Shown here: positions 64,000-64,000 of the stretch, one piece after another
How positions within the stretch are numbered: position 1 is the first letter of the stretch
Layout: every line of letters starts with the position of its first letter
Assembly: GCF_900142075.1 (NCBI RefSeq)
Contig: NZ_FQZO01000006.1
Span: forward strand, 62,001 to 126,000
Source of the DNA: Clostridium amylolyticum
Lineage (GTDB): Bacteria > Bacillota > Clostridia > Clostridiales > Clostridiaceae
Reading direction: 5' to 3'
Length of the DNA: 64,000 bases
Program-made: the position numbers and the translations under genes
Notes under the pieces: model-generated
Database searches by the model: none
What the model was told of the DNA's origin: nothing
The model's input: the letters and a program-made list of their open reading frames with translations, nothing else

Positions 64000-64000
64000 A

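Overview
The window is a stretch of chromosome from an AT-rich, endospore-forming anaerobic Firmicute. It is most consistent with Clostridium sensu stricto (cluster I). Sporulation genes typical of the group (spoIVB, the complete spoIIIAA-AH operon, spoVD, a spoVE-like ftsW, pdaA) sit beside strictly anaerobic metabolism (indolepyruvate:ferredoxin oxidoreductase, a phosphotransbutyrylase-like enzyme) and a selenocysteine tRNA. I do not assign a species. Almost every base is accounted for: no gene-free gap exceeds about 300 bases, and I saw no prophage, transposase, rRNA or CRISPR array.

Layout. 1-23.4 kb is read on the minus strand: spoIVB (cut by the window edge), recN, argR, nadK, tlyA, dxs, ispA, xseB, xseA, folD, nusB, an Asp23-family gene, spoIIIAH to spoIIIAA, a zinc-ribbon protein, efp, aroQ, aroK, and a compact type IV pilus/type II secretion-like cluster (17.6-23.4 kb) of nine genes, several unfamiliar. 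rqcH (23.6-25.3 kb) is on the plus strand. 25.3-43.6 kb returns to the minus strand: pyrR, rluD, lspA, a DksA/TraR-type gene, aroF, aroB, divIVA, ylmH, yggT, sepF, yggS, then a division and cell-wall block (DUF881, sbp, DUF881, ftsQ, ftsW/spoVE, mraY, murF, spoVD, ftsL-like, rsmH, mraZ) headed by a three-copy MraZ-type operator. A divergent tRNA-Sec gene follows.

43.9-50.7 kb holds ychF, speE and pdaA (plus strand) and a short histidine-degradation set: hutH, a cyclodeaminase-family gene and a membrane transporter-like gene. Two related palindromic MITE-like repeats lie directly after speE and pdaA. 50.8-58.9 kb carries an exopolysaccharide set (TagA-type glycosyltransferase, initiating sugar-phosphate transferase, CpsB phosphatase, CpsD tyrosine kinase, CpsC/Wzz), a TPR protein, phosphohexomutase and ribosomal protein L25. 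59-63.9 kb holds a PLP-dependent Orn/Lys/Arg decarboxylase (plus) and, reading the other way, ptb-iorA-iorB with a clear promoter.

How the genes connect. dxs and ispA feed the isoprenoid and undecaprenyl carriers used by mraY and the exopolysaccharide initiator. ftsL, ftsQ, ftsW, sepF, divIVA and mraZ form the division module. aroB, aroF, aroQ and aroK are shikimate genes split over two loci. speE and the decarboxylase point to polyamine synthesis. The best leads for novelty are the MITE pair with an abrupt codon-usage switch at the end of pdaA, the unusual pilus cluster, two genes (yggT and a minor pseudopilin) that appear to lack any ordinary start codon, and the operator-like sequences at mraZ and ptb. 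I found no single large undescribed system; most of the window is core genome.
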